DNA of 50,286 nucleotides from Lachnospiraceae bacterium (GCA_017561985.1 JAFZAZ010000035.1:1-50286), one strand, 5' to 3'; positions 16,811 to 26,398 are shown, counted from the stretch's first letter. Notes: generated by a model from the sequence alone, not told the origin. Numbers and translations are program-made.

Positions 16811-18049
16811 TTACACCTCATCGTCCAAAAAATCTTTCGGCAACCGGCGGCACAGATACAGGGAAAGCACACCGGCAATTACGATAATAACCGCACCGGT
16901 CAAGACAGCGAATTGCAGCAAACTCGTCGACATTACGGAAGGATCCACGGCCTTTCGGAGCCGAATATAGTATTTCTCCGTAAACCATTTCGAAACAAGG
17001 AACGCCAGCACCCCCCTGACCGTGGTGGCAAGAATCGTCGAAAATGCTATTTCGCGCTGGGATACGCCGTTTGCAATCAAAACCCCGAATTCCTTCTTTC
17101 TAAGCAAAACAATCACCAGCCCGATTGTTATCTGCGAAACAATGCTCACGCACACCATGAGCACGGCAAGCCCGGTCATTTCACGCTTTCCCTCGTCTTC
17201 CGACTTGCTCCAGCCGTTGATTTTGTCTTCCGCAGACCCGGCCATAACCTTCATATCCAGCCTGTCGGCTGCCAGTTTTACCGCAGAAATACAATCCTGC
17301 GTTGAAACACCGTCCTTCGGAATGCAATAAATGGAATGCAGATAACACTCCGCCATGACATACTCCGGTCTCGGCATAACAAGGCGGTAATCTGTTGCGA
17401 TATATCCTGCATGGGACAGGAGCAACCCGTTGTCTCCGAACACCTTCACACCATTATTTAAAAAACCGACGACTCGATAAGTCCTGTCGCTATGTGTAAA
17501 GGTCCCTCCCTGTTCAAAACAGTTCCGGTATGCCGCTCCGACCAAAACAGGTATTTCCCCCCTATCAATGGCCTGCTGATATTCTGTTCCGCAGGAAATC
17601 CCGCAATATTCCAGCAGCGCCCTGTCCGCATAAACCGCTTTGACACTGCCTGGAAATTTCGCAAGGGCTTCATCCCCCGAATTCAGGTTCACTTGTTTCA
17701 GCTTCTCGTTCTCGAGCAGTCCTTCCGGCGAAGCCATAGCGGAAAATAAAGCACCGCAGCTTTTGACCTCGGATAGCTTTCCCAACTCCTTCAGAAACTC
17801 CGCCGTCTTCTCATCGGCGTCATCGTCAAGAATAATACTGCTCCCCAGGTCGATACAAACCAATCGATCCGCTTCCACCGCAATCATTCCGCGAATGGTT
17901 CTGTAAAAAAAGGTGGAATTGTTATAGAGAAACAGCGAAGCGTACATCAGGCACAGCCCCGGGAGCAATCCGGCGAAGACCAGAATTGCGGTCCATTTTC
18001 GTTTTGCTGTGGATTCCAGCGCAACCCCCGCAAGATCAACCAATTTCAT
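16811..18049 (-). CDS. FtsX-like ABC permease (412 residues)
   Basis: A MacB/FtsX-type permease. A first membrane helix at about 20-42 is followed by a large extracellular domain (45-285) and three further helices near 293-317, 335-353 and 380-405. KKEFGVLIANGVSQREIAF between helices 2 and 3 is the usual FtsX-family cytoplasmic coupling segment. Four helices and the big periplasm-like domain fit the family. It follows the other permease gene with a gap of 6 bases and precedes the ATPase gene with a gap of 2, so the complex is likely a heterodimeric permease plus an ATPase dimer. AGGATAGGAACAT precedes the ATG. Confidence 0.85.
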   Translation of the reverse strand: MKLVDLAGVALESTAKRKWTAILVFAGLLPGLCLMYASLFLYNNSTFFYRTIRGMIAVEADRLVCIDLGSSIILDDDADEKTAEFLKELGKLSEVKSCGALFSAMASPEGLLENEKLKQVNLNSGDEALAKFPGSVKAVYADRALLEYCGISCGTEYQQAIDRGEIPVLVGAAYRNCFEQGGTFTHSDRTYRVVGFLNNGVKVFGDNGLLLSHAGYIATDYRLVMPRPEYVMAECYLHSIYCIPKDGVSTQDCISAVKLAADRLDMKVMAGSAEDKINGWSKSEDEGKREMTGLAVLMVCVSIVSQITIGLVIVLLRKKEFGVLIANGVSQREIAFSTILATTVRGVLAFLVSKWFTEKYYIRLRKAVDPSVMSTSLLQFAVLTGAVIIVIAGVLSLYLCRRLPKDFLDDEV

Positions 18050-18055
18050 ATGTTC

Positions 18056-19117
18056 CTATCCTCGCTGAATCATTTGATTAACAGAAGAACCCTTCGCTGT
18101 ATAAATCGTGACAGGGAGCACGGCAAGCACGGCAGTCAGGGCGTACAGCGCTGCAAAACTCAGCAGGCCGGCCCCGGTCACTCCCGACAGGAGCCATTGT
18201 TTTTTCACGGCTGCTCCGATAACAGCCGTACAGGCGGAAGCAAGCAGCAAGCTAAGCAAAGACAATTTCAGAAATTCTCTGAAAAGGCACCGGTTGATTT
18301 GCCGGGCTGAAAAGCCGAAAGCTCTTCGCACAGCAATCTCTTTCTTCCGCTCCAGTGCCCACAACTCAGCCGCAACCACACAGTTTCCGATGCAAAAAGC
18401 ATACGCAAGCAGGTAAAAGAACAAAAACCCGCCTTCTCCCTCTCCGTCGATGACTGTAAAATATTCTCTTGCGCCCAAAAATGTATTTCCGCCCCGGGAC
18501 TGAAGCGCCTCCATAAAAGAGGCGGCTATTTCCTCGGCATTGTATGCATCCGAAAAAAACACAACACTGACAACTCCGGACTGGAATGCTGTCTTTTGAA
18601 TTGTTTCGCTGATTTTATCGTATGGGACAATCAAAGAGTGATCGTATATGCTTCGCCATTTTGCGTGCTCGATTCCTGCAACTCCGTACATCTCGCTTCC
18701 CAGGGAGATTTCCCCGGAGACGACGCCTTCTTCAAAATCGCTTCCGATCAGCACTCCGCCGTTCAGGAAGACACTGCTGATACTCTCTCCGCCGGCGGAG
18801 TACTTAATGCCTTCATCCTGGAACAATACCCCTCGTCCGAGGAATTCTTCACCACGGCAATCTACGGGAATCGAGATATCCTCAACCATTACCACTCCGT
18901 GGAGATTCCGCATCTCCGATGCGACAGCAGGTAAATCAATGAATTCTTTCGTGTCGATGATTACTTCCCATGCACTGTCATACAAATGATTTCGCTGAAT
19001 CCTTTTGCTTCCGTTAAGCGCTTCAAATGTGCCGATAACAATCCAGCATACAACAAATGCAAAGAACAGAGAAAGACACATGAATGTGTCCGATCTCTTA
19101 TGTCGAAATACATGCAT
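18056..19117 (-). CDS. FtsX-like ABC permease (353 residues)
   Basis: The second MacB/FtsX-type permease. One N-terminal helix (about 12-32), an extracellular domain to about 225, then three helices (about 231-250, 284-305 and 313-340). ALERKKEIAVRRAFGFSARQINRCLF before helix 3 is the family's conserved coupling motif and is closer to the MacB/FtsX consensus than in the partner gene. A run of seven G lies 8 bases before the ATG and could act as an unusual ribosome site. A 67-base gap separates it from the upstream gene for an anchored protein; I see no terminator in it. Confidence 0.85.
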   Translation of the reverse strand: MHVFRHKRSDTFMCLSLFFAFVVCWIVIGTFEALNGSKRIQRNHLYDSAWEVIIDTKEFIDLPAVASEMRNLHGVVMVEDISIPVDCRGEEFLGRGVLFQDEGIKYSAGGESISSVFLNGGVLIGSDFEEGVVSGEISLGSEMYGVAGIEHAKWRSIYDHSLIVPYDKISETIQKTAFQSGVVSVVFFSDAYNAEEIAASFMEALQSRGGNTFLGAREYFTVIDGEGEGGFLFFYLLAYAFCIGNCVVAAELWALERKKEIAVRRAFGFSARQINRCLFREFLKLSLLSLLLASACTAVIGAAVKKQWLLSGVTGAGLLSFAALYALTAVLAVLPVTIYTAKGSSVNQMIQRG

Positions 19118-19184
19118 GTGTCTAACCCCCCCGCATTTAGCATAAATTTACAATCGTACAGTTCGGGTGTAACTTATTTAACAA

Positions 19185-19679
19185 TCAGTCAAAGAAACCT
19201 GCGAAGTCATGATATCGCTTGGAATATTTCGTCATAACAATTTCGATTCCGCGCTTATCGCTTGCCGTATCTGTTGAAAACGATAAAGTCTCAAGCTGAA
19301 CGGAACCGGCGTTATAGATTACGATTTCCTTATCATATTCCACTCCGGGTTCAAACCGTTCTTTCCAAAGCAGGCATCCGTTCTCGTCAACCTCCTGGAT
19401 TTCAATCCATCCCTTGGAGATGCTTCCCTTGATTTTCACCACATACTTGTCGGCCGGAGGTTCACATTCCGATTTTCCTGTTTGTGTCACAACTCCGTCA
19501 ACAACTTCTTCTTCCGTAAAAAACGGAAACATGTCATCCCCATCCGCCGGGTCAAACATCAGTATTGTCGATTCCGTATGCGAGCTTGAATAGGTGTTCA
19601 TCCAAAAGACAAGCAATCCAAAGCACACTATGGTCGCTGTAAACACGATTATGAACGCTCTGATTTTCTTTTTTGCCAT
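19185..19679 (-). CDS. membrane-anchored exported protein, unknown function
   Basis: I do not recognise this 164-residue protein. It has one N-terminal membrane helix (about 7-28, after a KKK start) and an extracellular domain rich in beta-type segments (KYVVKIKGSISKGWIEIQEV, then GSVQLETLSFSTDT). There is no lipobox. It lies second in the ABC operon, 9 bases after the stop of the secreted-protein gene, with AAGGGGACTTC before the ATG. It could be a substrate partner, a binding protein or a chaperone for the ABC complex. Confidence 0.75.
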   Translation of the reverse strand: MAKKKIRAFIIVFTATIVCFGLLVFWMNTYSSSHTESTILMFDPADGDDMFPFFTEEEVVDGVVTQTGKSECEPPADKYVVKIKGSISKGWIEIQEVDENGCLLWKERFEPGVEYDKEIVIYNAGSVQLETLSFSTDTASDKRGIEIVMTKYSKRYHDFAGFFD

Positions 19680-19688
19680 GAAGTCCCC

Positions 19689-20192
19689 TTACCGTTCCGC
19701 CGTTATTACAGATTTTCTGGCATACTGAATTATGGTATTGGTTGCACTATCCCAGATTCTCGGTTTCAAATCTTCAACCTTTTTAACCTTCAAGCGCTGT
19801 CCTTCAGGCGCATAACCGATGGACTCCATCTCCCAGGTAGGGGACATCTCTGATCTCATAGTGCGATGCTCCCCGTTTCCATAGGTAAATGTGATAATTC
19901 CAAACGGGATTACATCTGCATGCTGAAGATTTATTTGATTTCCATTGGAGTCAAAATATTCTGCATCGCCTGTAGCATACCCCGTGTACTTCCAAAATAA
20001 TGAAGATTTAATCTGTACAATAAAGTCTGCCTCAACTTTTCGATTTCCGGAAATTGTAGCCGGACCTGCAGAAGTCGTTTCCTTCTTTGCTGCCATCGCA
20101 AGTGATGCAGTCAAAGCAAAAATCATCACCACCAGTACGACAGCTCTGATTTTACTGAACGATTTCAAAAAAACTCGTGTTACTTTTCTCAT
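19689..20192 (-). CDS. secreted protein with signal peptide, unknown function
   Basis: A 167-residue protein with a clear Sec signal peptide: a basic start, a hydrophobic core VVLVVMIFALTASL and an AMA-A cleavage site near residue 34. The mature part (about 133 residues) has short beta-type segments and aromatic residues (SSLFWKYTGYATGDAEYF, THTYGNG-like turns) and no cysteine. I know no family for it. It is the first gene of the operon, directly behind a strong promoter, with GGGGG before the ATG. Its place ahead of two FtsX permeases and an ATPase makes it a candidate substrate or sensor. Composition here is more AT-rich than in the surrounding housekeeping genes. Confidence 0.75.
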   Translation of the reverse strand: MRKVTRVFLKSFSKIRAVVLVVMIFALTASLAMAAKKETTSAGPATISGNRKVEADFIVQIKSSLFWKYTGYATGDAEYFDSNGNQINLQHADVIPFGIITFTYGNGEHRTMRSEMSPTWEMESIGYAPEGQRLKVKKVEDLKPRIWDSATNTIIQYARKSVITAER

Positions 20193-20235
20193 ATATTCAG
20201 CCCCCTTTCTTTGATTATGCTAAATGCATGTCCCG

Positions 20236-20264
20236 ATTATATCAAAATCGAATCCCGTTTTCAA
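20236..20264 (-). promoter_or_regulatory. promoter of the five-gene secretion operon
   Basis: On the minus strand: -35 TTGAAA, a 17-bp spacer, -10 TATAAT with TGA before it (extended -10). It lies about 40 bases upstream of the signal-peptide gene. It is one of the best matches to consensus in the window. Confidence 0.85.
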
Positions 20265-20565
20265 TTATTTACTTAAATATTTCAATATTTTTTTGTCATT
20301 ACGCCGATGTATTCGTTTCATCATAAACCGTATTATATGCTTTGTCGGTCTCATCTTGTTCAACGCTTATGTTCGCTGTACACAGCTGTTTACATACATT
20401 TTTGTGATTTTAAGCAAACTATATTATCTGCATTTATGTAACATTCTTTGTCAAAATATTATGTTTTTTCCGGAATATGTTCCGATTGAAAGCATCCGAC
20501 ATAAGCGCTGATTCCGATATCCTTCATTAATCGCAGCCGCATACCTAAATTGCCTGCATAGCGCA

Positions 20566-20595
20566 GGAAAGGCACCGGCCGATGCGGCCGATGCC
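20566..20595. terminator. rpoD terminator
   Basis: A 10-bp stem GGCATCGGCC/GGCCGGTGCC (one G-T pair, loop GCATC) is followed by TTTCC on the minus strand and TTTTG on the plus strand, 37 bases past the rpoD stop. A second small hairpin (CCTGC/GCAGG) abuts it at 20553-20567. Confidence 0.8.
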
Positions 20596-20631
20596 TTTTG
20601 TAATCTGCGATAGTTTCGTTGCCTGCTAAGC

Positions 20632-21825
20632 TTACACATCATATCCCTTCAGCATCTTCGCTCTGCTCGGATGACGAAGTTTGCGAAGCGCCTTCGCCTC
20701 GATCTGGCGGATACGCTCACGGGTTACCTTGAATTCACGTCCGACTTCCTCGAGCGTGCGCTGTCTACCGTCGACAAGACCGAAACGAAGCTTGAGAACG
20801 CGGCGCTCACGGTCGGTCAGCGTATTGAGGAGCTTTTCGATCTGCTCCTGAAGCATCATGTAGGAAGTTGCCTCCTCGGGGCCGGGCGTCTGCTCGTCCT
20901 TGATGAAGTCGCCGAGGTGGCTGTCGTCCTCCTCACCGATCGGCGTGTCCATGGAAATCGGATCCGCACTGATCTTGAGGACCTCACGCACCTTCTCAAC
21001 CGGCATGTTCATTGCCTCGGCAAGCTCGGTCTCCGTAGGTTCGCGGCCGAGTTCCTGAAGCAGGTTACGGCTCACGCGGTACGTCTTGTTGATGACCTCG
21101 GACATGTGGACCGGAATACGTATCGTTCTCGACTGGTCCGCGATGGAACGAGTGATCGCCTGGCGAATCCACCATGTCGCGTAAGTGGAGAACTTGAATC
21201 CCTTGTTGTAGTCAAATTTGTCGACTGCCTTGATCAGACCGAGGTTACCTTCCTGGATCAGGTCGAGGAACGAAAGTCCGCGGCCGACATAGCGCTTTGC
21301 GATGCTGACAACAAGTCTGAGGTTTGCCTCCGTCAGCTTGCGCTTTGCCTCCTTGTCGCCGTCAAGAATCCGCGTTGCGAGGTCGATCTCCTCCTCAACG
21401 CTCAGCAGTCCGTAATTACCGATCTCGCGAAGGTACTGCTTGACCGGGTCGTCCGACATCGCGTTTGCGATGCTGTTGAGCTCGTCATTGTCCGCCGGAA
21501 GGATGTCCTCGTCGGGGTCGATGACGCAGTCATCATCGAAGGAATCCAGCGCGTCGATCGAACCGAGATCCGCCTCGAGCTTTGCAAGTGACTGCTCGCT
21601 CGGGCCGTCGTCGAGATCGATTCCCGCGATATCTTCCGACTTGTTCAGAATACTGTAGCCGCGTCCCTCGAGGTAGTCATAGACCTGCTCTGCCTGGTCC
21701 GCGGTCTTAACAAAATCTCCCATCAGTTCGCTGACATATGCGGACTCGATGCAGCCGCCGTGCTCCGCTCCGTACTGTGCCAGCTCTTCCAGCTTGGTCT
21801 CAAACGTCGAAACCTGATCATTCAT
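20632..21825 (-). CDS. rpoD: primary sigma factor RpoD (sigma-70)
   Basis: Housekeeping sigma factor, 397 residues. Region 1.1 (about 1-90) is followed by an acidic linker ([22 protein letters not shown]). Region 1.2 starts at [12 protein letters not shown]. Region 2 carries [30 protein letters not shown] and the -10 reading helix [15 protein letters not shown]. Region 3 follows ([12 protein letters not shown]), and region 4.2 has [20 protein letters not shown] with a final KLRHPSR. No dnaG lies upstream as in many Firmicutes; instead a CBS-domain gene precedes it by 21 bases on the same transcript. GGGAGG lies 12 bases before the ATG, a slightly long spacing that could lower translation. Confidence 0.97.
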   Translation of the reverse strand: MNDQVSTFETKLEELAQYGAEHGGCIESAYVSELMGDFVKTADQAEQVYDYLEGRGYSILNKSEDIAGIDLDDGPSEQSLAKLEADLGSIDALDSFDDDCVIDPDEDILPADNDELNSIANAMSDDPVKQYLREIGNYGLLSVEEEIDLATRILDGDKEAKRKLTEANLRLVVSIAKRYVGRGLSFLDLIQEGNLGLIKAVDKFDYNKGFKFSTYATWWIRQAITRSIADQSRTIRIPVHMSEVINKTYRVSRNLLQELGREPTETELAEAMNMPVEKVREVLKISADPISMDTPIGEEDDSHLGDFIKDEQTPGPEEATSYMMLQEQIEKLLNTLTDRERRVLKLRFGLVDGRQRTLEEVGREFKVTRERIRQIEAKALRKLRHPSRAKMLKGYDV

Positions 21826-21846
21826 GCGTAAAATTGCCTCCCGCGC

Positions 21847-22269
21847 TTATTCTCTTTCATTCGATTCGGACTCCTGCTGCCGCAGTCTGCGGAAGCAATA
21901 GTCGATAATGTCGCTTCGCTTTACGATACCGATGAACGTATCGTTGTCGTCCGTCACGGGTACAAAATTCTGAGTCGTGGAAACCTTGATCAGGCTCTCA
22001 ACTTCCGCGTTGACATTGACGACCGTGTAGTTCAACCGCCGGGGAATACGCGTAATCGGAATCTTCTCCGCTTCATGGATGTTCACTTCCTTGAAGCCGC
22101 GCAGCAGGTCCCCTTCGGTGATCGTTCCGACGTAGCGGCCGTTGCGGTCCAGCATCGGAATCGCCGAATACTTGTAGTGTTCCATCTTTTCAAGCACTTC
22201 GCGAAGGCTGAACTCGTTGGTCACGTAAGCGACTTCGCTCTTCGGCGTCAGAAAAAACAAGATGTTCAA
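21847..22269 (-). CDS. CBS-pair domain protein
   Basis: A 140-residue protein made of two CBS repeats (VLEKMEHYKYSAIPMLDRNGRYVGTITEGDLLR at about 25-57 and SLIKVSTTQNFVPVTDDNDTFIGIVKRSDIIDY at about 92-126) and a charged tail. CBS pairs bind adenosyl ligands such as AMP, ATP or SAM and act as sensors. The start is a TTG at 22269 with AGGTGG 9 bases upstream; the inner part has no better ATG. It is cotranscribed with rpoD, so it may tune a partner elsewhere or simply share the strong promoter; the partner is not evident. Confidence 0.88.
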   Translation of the reverse strand: MNILFFLTPKSEVAYVTNEFSLREVLEKMEHYKYSAIPMLDRNGRYVGTITEGDLLRGFKEVNIHEAEKIPITRIPRRLNYTVVNVNAEVESLIKVSTTQNFVPVTDDNDTFIGIVKRSDIIDYCFRRLRQQESESNERE

Positions 22270-22355
22270 ATCGTCGTACCACCTTTCCGTGCGCCGCGTC
22301 CGCCCTCTTCAGCGCCCCCACGCCACCGTCGGATTTCGAGCGCACACTGTGGGTA

Positions 22356-22385
22356 AGTATAGCATTTTTGTCTCGGCCGTGTCAA
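22356..22385 (-). promoter_or_regulatory. promoter of the CBS-rpoD operon
   Basis: On the minus strand: -35 TTGACA (perfect), an 18-bp spacer, -10 TATACT with TGC before it. It lies back to back with the gltX promoter, 31 bases away. Confidence 0.85.
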
Positions 22386-22416
22386 CTATTTTCCGCGCGC
22401 GCATACGCGTTTTTTC

Positions 22417-22445
22417 TTGACAAATGATATTCGGAAGTATAAGAT
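22417..22445 (+). promoter_or_regulatory. promoter of gltX
   Basis: -35 TTGACA, a 17-bp spacer, -10 TAAGAT, with the start codon only 33 bases after the -10. The leader is too short for a T-box. Confidence 0.85.
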
Positions 22446-22477
22446 TGAGAACAAATTCTGACAAGGAGGTCTGACCC

Positions 22478-23944
22478 ATGAAGATTCGTACTCGTTTCGC
22501 CCCCAGTCCCACGGGACGCATGCACGTCGGCAATCTTCGTACCGCGCTGTACGAGTTTTTGGTTGCCAAGCATGAGGGCGGCGACTTTATTTTGAGAATA
22601 GAGGATACCGATCAGGAACGTTTCGTGGACGGCGCGATTGACATCATCTACCGCACTCTTGCGGAGACAGGACTCGTGCATGACGAAGGCCCCGACAAAG
22701 ACAAGGGCTTCGGTCCGTACGTTCAGAGCGAGCGCATGAAGACCGGTATGTACATGAAATACGCAAAAGAGCTCGTCGAGAAAGGCGAGGCTTACTACTG
22801 CTTCTGCACGAAGGAGCGCCTGGAGTCGATGAAGGGCTCTCTGGACAGCGAAGGCAAGGAGATCCTGAAATACGACAAGCACTGCCTCTCGCTTTCGAAG
22901 GAGGAGGTTGAGGCCAACCTCGCGGCAGGCATGCCGTTCGTCATCCGCCAGAACATTCCGACGGAAGGCACCACGACATTTACCGACGCTATCTACGGCT
23001 CGATCACCGTGAGCAACGATGACCTTGACGATATGATCCTCATCAAGAGCGACGGCTATCCGACGTACAATTTTGCGAACGTTATCGATGACCACCTGAT
23101 GGGCATCACCCACGTCATCCGCGGCAACGAGTATCTCTCCTCGACGCCGAAATACACGCGCCTCTACAACGCGTTCGGCTGGCAGGAGCCCACATACATT
23201 CACGTTCCGCTCATCACGAACGAGGATCACCAGAAGCTTTCGAAGCGCTGCGGCCACTCTTCGTTCGAGGACCTGATCGAGCAGGGCTTTGTGACCGAGG
23301 CGATTGTAAACTTCATCGCACTTCTCGGCTGGAGCCCGGTCGGCAACGAGGAGATTTTCTCCCTTCCGGAGCTGATCGAACAATTCGATTACACGCACAT
23401 CAGCAAGTCTCCCGCCGTGTTTGACATGACGAAGCTTCGCTGGATGAACGGCGAGTACATCAAGAAGATGGACAACGATCGCTATTACGAGCTTGCTCTT
23501 CCGTACGTTCGTGAGGTCGTTCACAAGGATTACGATCTTCGGAAAATAGCGGATCTCGTCAAGACGCGTATCGAGGTGTTCCCCGACATCGCCGAGAAGA
23601 TTGATTTCTTCGAGGAGCTTCCGGATTACGACACCGCGATGTACACGCACAAAAAGATGAAGACCAACTCCGAGATCGCTCTTGCGGTTCTTCGCGATCT
23701 TATGCCCCGCCTCGAGGCGCTCGACGATTACTCGATCTCCGGCATCGAGAAAGTCTGCATGGACTACGTGGCCGAGAAGGAGATTAAAAACGGCGTATGC
23801 CTCTGGCCTCTCCGCACTGCCGTTTCCGGCAAGCAGATGACGCCCGGCGGCGCATACGAGATCATGGAGATCCTCGGCAAGGACGAGAGCCTTCGCCGCA
23901 TCCGCATCGGCATCGACAAGCTTGCAGCTGCCGTAAACGCCTGA
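22478..23944 (+). CDS. gltX: glutamate-tRNA ligase
   Basis: Charges tRNA-Glu with glutamate. The 488 residues match the usual bacterial length. The HIGH motif is [18 protein letters not shown] at 7-24 and the KMSKS motif reads KLSKR at about 252-256. [10 protein letters not shown] and [13 protein letters not shown] recognition segments lie between. The C-terminal anticodon-binding helices end with [21 protein letters not shown] lies 7 bases before the ATG. It has its own promoter and a GC-rich hairpin downstream. Confidence 0.97.
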   Translation: MKIRTRFAPSPTGRMHVGNLRTALYEFLVAKHEGGDFILRIEDTDQERFVDGAIDIIYRTLAETGLVHDEGPDKDKGFGPYVQSERMKTGMYMKYAKELVEKGEAYYCFCTKERLESMKGSLDSEGKEILKYDKHCLSLSKEEVEANLAAGMPFVIRQNIPTEGTTTFTDAIYGSITVSNDDLDDMILIKSDGYPTYNFANVIDDHLMGITHVIRGNEYLSSTPKYTRLYNAFGWQEPTYIHVPLITNEDHQKLSKRCGHSSFEDLIEQGFVTEAIVNFIALLGWSPVGNEEIFSLPELIEQFDYTHISKSPAVFDMTKLRWMNGEYIKKMDNDRYYELALPYVREVVHKDYDLRKIADLVKTRIEVFPDIAEKIDFFEELPDYDTAMYTHKKMKTNSEIALAVLRDLMPRLEALDDYSISGIEKVCMDYVAEKEIKNGVCLWPLRTAVSGKQMTPGGAYEIMEILGKDESLRRIRIGIDKLAAAVNA

Positions 23945-23981
23945 TCACAGGCATCAGTTTTCAATACGTTCTTTGTTCCCG

Positions 23982-24014
23982 GGAAGCGTCGGTGACGCCG
24001 GCGCTTCCGACCGG
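23982..24014 (+). terminator. gltX terminator
   Basis: A stem GGAAGCG/CGCTTCC with inner CGG/CCG arms starts 38 bases past the gltX stop. The tail is TTCTTTCTC shortly after a CCGGG that can pair with upstream bases. The remaining bases to the helicase start at 24244 hold nothing I can assign. Confidence 0.6.
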
Positions 24015-24243
24015 GTTCTTTCTCAAGATTCTCTTCCGGACTCCCCGGATTCATTTTACGCATCGCGCGGAAATCCACACATCGATTGCAAGGGCGTTCC
24101 GGCCCGATATTTTTCACGATTCCGAACCGAATATTGTTATTTTTCTCTGCTTCGGATACTTTGTCCGAGGTGTCTCTCATGCGCTGTAACTGCGCTCTCT
24201 GTCCGGCCGCATCGCGGTCTTCTCTCTCATTCGAGGTACTGCT

Positions 24244-26289
24244 ATGAACAATTCCAAAACGCGCATCGCAGGCGTATCTGCGCCCAATTCCGCCCAGGAG
24301 GAGGCGATCCGCCACGTCGACGGTCCGATGCTCGTCCTCGCCGGTCCGGGCTCCGGCAAAACGTACGTCATCACAAACCGCATCCGCCATCTGATCGAGG
24401 ACGCGCTCGTGCCGCCCGAGGAGATACTCGTGATCACATTTTCCCGAGCCGCTGCCGGGGAGATGCGCGAGCGTTTCGACCACCTGACCGGACAGAGCTA
24501 TCCCGGCGTGACGTTCGGTACATTTCACGCGTGCTTCTTTCACATGCTGCAGCACAGGCGCGGCTACCGCGCGGACGACATCCTTCGCGAGACCGACGCA
24601 TTGTCGATCCTCACGGAGCTGTTGCACTCGATCCGCCCGGAATATGCCGACGACCGCCAGATTGTGCAGGAAATCTCCGAGGAACTCCTCCGCGCAAAAT
24701 GCATGCACCGTGATTCTACAGACGTAGAATCATTAAATTACCGCCCTTCATCCTGTGACCGCGAGACGTTTGTGCGAATCTACAAGGCTTACAACGAGGA
24801 GCTCAAGAAGCTTCGCAAACTGGATTTTGAGGACATGCTCCTGCTCACGCGCGAGCTTCTCACCGAGGATGAGGAAACGCTTTCGATGTGGCGCCGCAGG
24901 TACCGTTACCTCCTCGTCGACGAGTTTCAGGACATCAACCGGATCCAGTACGACATCGTGCGCCTTCTCACCGGCCCCGCGGGAAATCTCTTCGCCGTCG
25001 GTGACGACGACCAGTCCATCTACGGTTTCCGCGGCTCCGACCCATCGATCATGCAGTCGGTGCCGAAGGATTATCCGCGCTGTCGTGTGATCCGTCTCAC
25101 CGTCAACTACCGAAGCACGCCGGATATCGTTTCTGCCGCGGACGCATTGATCTCGAACAACCGCGTCCGCTACGAAAAGACGCACACAACCGCCCGTCCC
25201 GCCGGAGAGCCGCCGCGTATTCTCAGATTCGACACGGTTCCTTCGGAAAATGAATTTCTCCTCGGCGAGATCCGCCGTCTCACGCAATCCGGCGCCTCCT
25301 TCGGCGACATCGCCGTTTTGTTCCGCACTAACCTGCAGATGAGAAGTCTCCGCGACCTTCTGAGCCGCTCCGGCGTGCCCTTCCGCATTCGCGGTTTCCT
25401 CCCGAGTCTCTACGAGCAGCCGCAGGTCCGCGTTGTGCTCTCCTATATTCGCGCGGCGCACGGCGACATGTCGCGGAGCATCATCCTCACCATCGCCAAC
25501 CGCCCGAAACGCTATCTCGAGCGGCGCTTTCTCACGGGACCGACCATCAACCTCACAGCGGTGCGCGACGCGGCCGCTTCCGCCGGAAAAAAGTACCTTG
25601 CGGCAAATGTCGACCGTCTGATCTATGACCTCGGCATGCTTCGCAGGCTCAACCCCTACGCCGCGGTACATTATGTGCGGAAGGTCATCGGTTACGACGC
25701 GTACGTCGCCGACAGCGCCGGGCACCGCGACGATGCGTTTGAGACGCTCAATGAGCTCCAGGAGACCGTCCGTGAATTCGCGACCGCCGCGCAGCTTTTC
25801 GAAGCCGTTGCAAAGGAGGCTGATGAGCGCAGGAACCGGCCGGTCAATGACGACCGCGACCGCAGCAGCGTCTCGCTCATGACATTTCACGCATCGAAGG
25901 GACTCGAGTTTCCGCACGTTTACATCTGCGACTGCAACGAGACGATCGTACCGCACAAAAAAGCGCTCCTCCCCGAGACTGTCGAGGAGGAACGCCGGCT
26001 TCTCTATGTCGCGATGACGCGCGCGCAGGACTCGCTCTCGCTTATGTATGTTGAAAAGCGGTTCGGCCGCGACCTTCCGCCTTCCTGCTTCCTCGGCGAG
26101 ATTCTTCTCCCCGCGGTCAAACTCACTCCCGGGACGCGCGTTTCGCACCGTCAATTTGGCGCCGGCACCGTCCTCTCGCTCGACGACGACCGCCTACGCA
26201 TCCGCTTCGACCGTTTTCTTCTGCCGAAGACGTTGTCGTACCGGCTCTGCGCACGGTCCATGATCCTTGCAATACTACCGCCGACGTAA
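24244..26289 (+). CDS. UvrD/PcrA-type 3'-5' DNA helicase
   Basis: A superfamily 1A helicase of 681 residues, about 50-70 shorter than PcrA. The motifs run in order: Q motif NSAQEEAIRHVDG; motif I LAGPGSGKT at about 32-40; motif Ia VITFSRAAAGEMRER; motif II LLVDEFQDINR; motif III GDDDQSIYGFRGSDP; motif IV VNYRSTPDI; motif V VSLMTFHASKGLEFPHVYI; and motif VI RRLLYVAMTRAQD. The tail (GTRVSHRQFGAGTVLSLDDDRLRIRFD) is the small Tudor-like domain that binds RNA polymerase in PcrA. The 1B region is short and holds an odd segment at about residues 156-164 encoded by a perfect DNA hairpin (24711-24732). GAGG lies 7 bases before the ATG. It is likely a second UvrD-like repair helicase of the genome, acting in repair or conflict resolution. 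Confidence 0.92.
   Translation: MNNSKTRIAGVSAPNSAQEEAIRHVDGPMLVLAGPGSGKTYVITNRIRHLIEDALVPPEEILVITFSRAAAGEMRERFDHLTGQSYPGVTFGTFHACFFHMLQHRRGYRADDILRETDALSILTELLHSIRPEYADDRQIVQEISEELLRAKCMHRDSTDVESLNYRPSSCDRETFVRIYKAYNEELKKLRKLDFEDMLLLTRELLTEDEETLSMWRRRYRYLLVDEFQDINRIQYDIVRLLTGPAGNLFAVGDDDQSIYGFRGSDPSIMQSVPKDYPRCRVIRLTVNYRSTPDIVSAADALISNNRVRYEKTHTTARPAGEPPRILRFDTVPSENEFLLGEIRRLTQSGASFGDIAVLFRTNLQMRSLRDLLSRSGVPFRIRGFLPSLYEQPQVRVVLSYIRAAHGDMSRSIILTIANRPKRYLERRFLTGPTINLTAVRDAAASAGKKYLAANVDRLIYDLGMLRRLNPYAAVHYVRKVIGYDAYVADSAGHRDDAFETLNELQETVREFATAAQLFEAVAKEADERRNRPVNDDRDRSSVSLMTFHASKGLEFPHVYICDCNETIVPHKKALLPETVEEERRLLYVAMTRAQDSLSLMYVEKRFGRDLPPSCFLGEILLPAVKLTPGTRVSHRQFGAGTVLSLDDDRLRIRFDRFLLPKTLSYRLCARSMILAILPPT
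24711..24732. repeat. 9-bp perfect hairpin inside the helicase gene
   Basis: TGATTCTAC and its exact complement GTAGAATCA are separated by AGAC. It is AT-rich compared with the surrounding codons and translates as part of HRDSTDVESL. Confidence 0.8.
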
Positions 26290-26348
26290 TCCTTGCTGCA
26301 ATGCCACAGCCCTGATCCTCACGATTCAACCGCCGCCGTGACACAAAA

Positions 26349-26374
26349 AGAGCGATCGGTCACCCGGTCGCTCT
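26349..26374. terminator. bidirectional terminator between convergent genes
   Basis: A stem AGAGCGA/TCGCTCT with an inner CGG/CCG, followed on the minus strand by TTTTTG and on the plus strand by GTCTTTG. It lies between the helicase stop (26289) and the DUF1292 stop (26399) and can serve both. Confidence 0.85.
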
Positions 26375-26398
26375 GTCTTTGTGATCATTTTCCGAAGA

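Larger units (their letters stand above)
20193..20631. other. AT-rich gap between the secretion operon and rpoD
   Basis: 439 bases with no convincing gene. It holds the operon promoter (20236-20264) near one end and the rpoD terminator (20571-20595) near the other. The middle, about 20265-20500, is much more AT-rich than the rest of the window, which may mark a boundary of transferred DNA. Confidence 0.6.

Noticed and set aside
20224..20511. A 95-codon hydrophobic frame upstream of the secretion operon
   Set aside because: It is AT-rich sequence that overlaps the strong promoter of the opposite strand; there is no ribosome site and no sensible domain.
22446..22477. T-box leader for gltX
   Set aside because: The promoter sits only about 33 bases before the start codon, which leaves no room.
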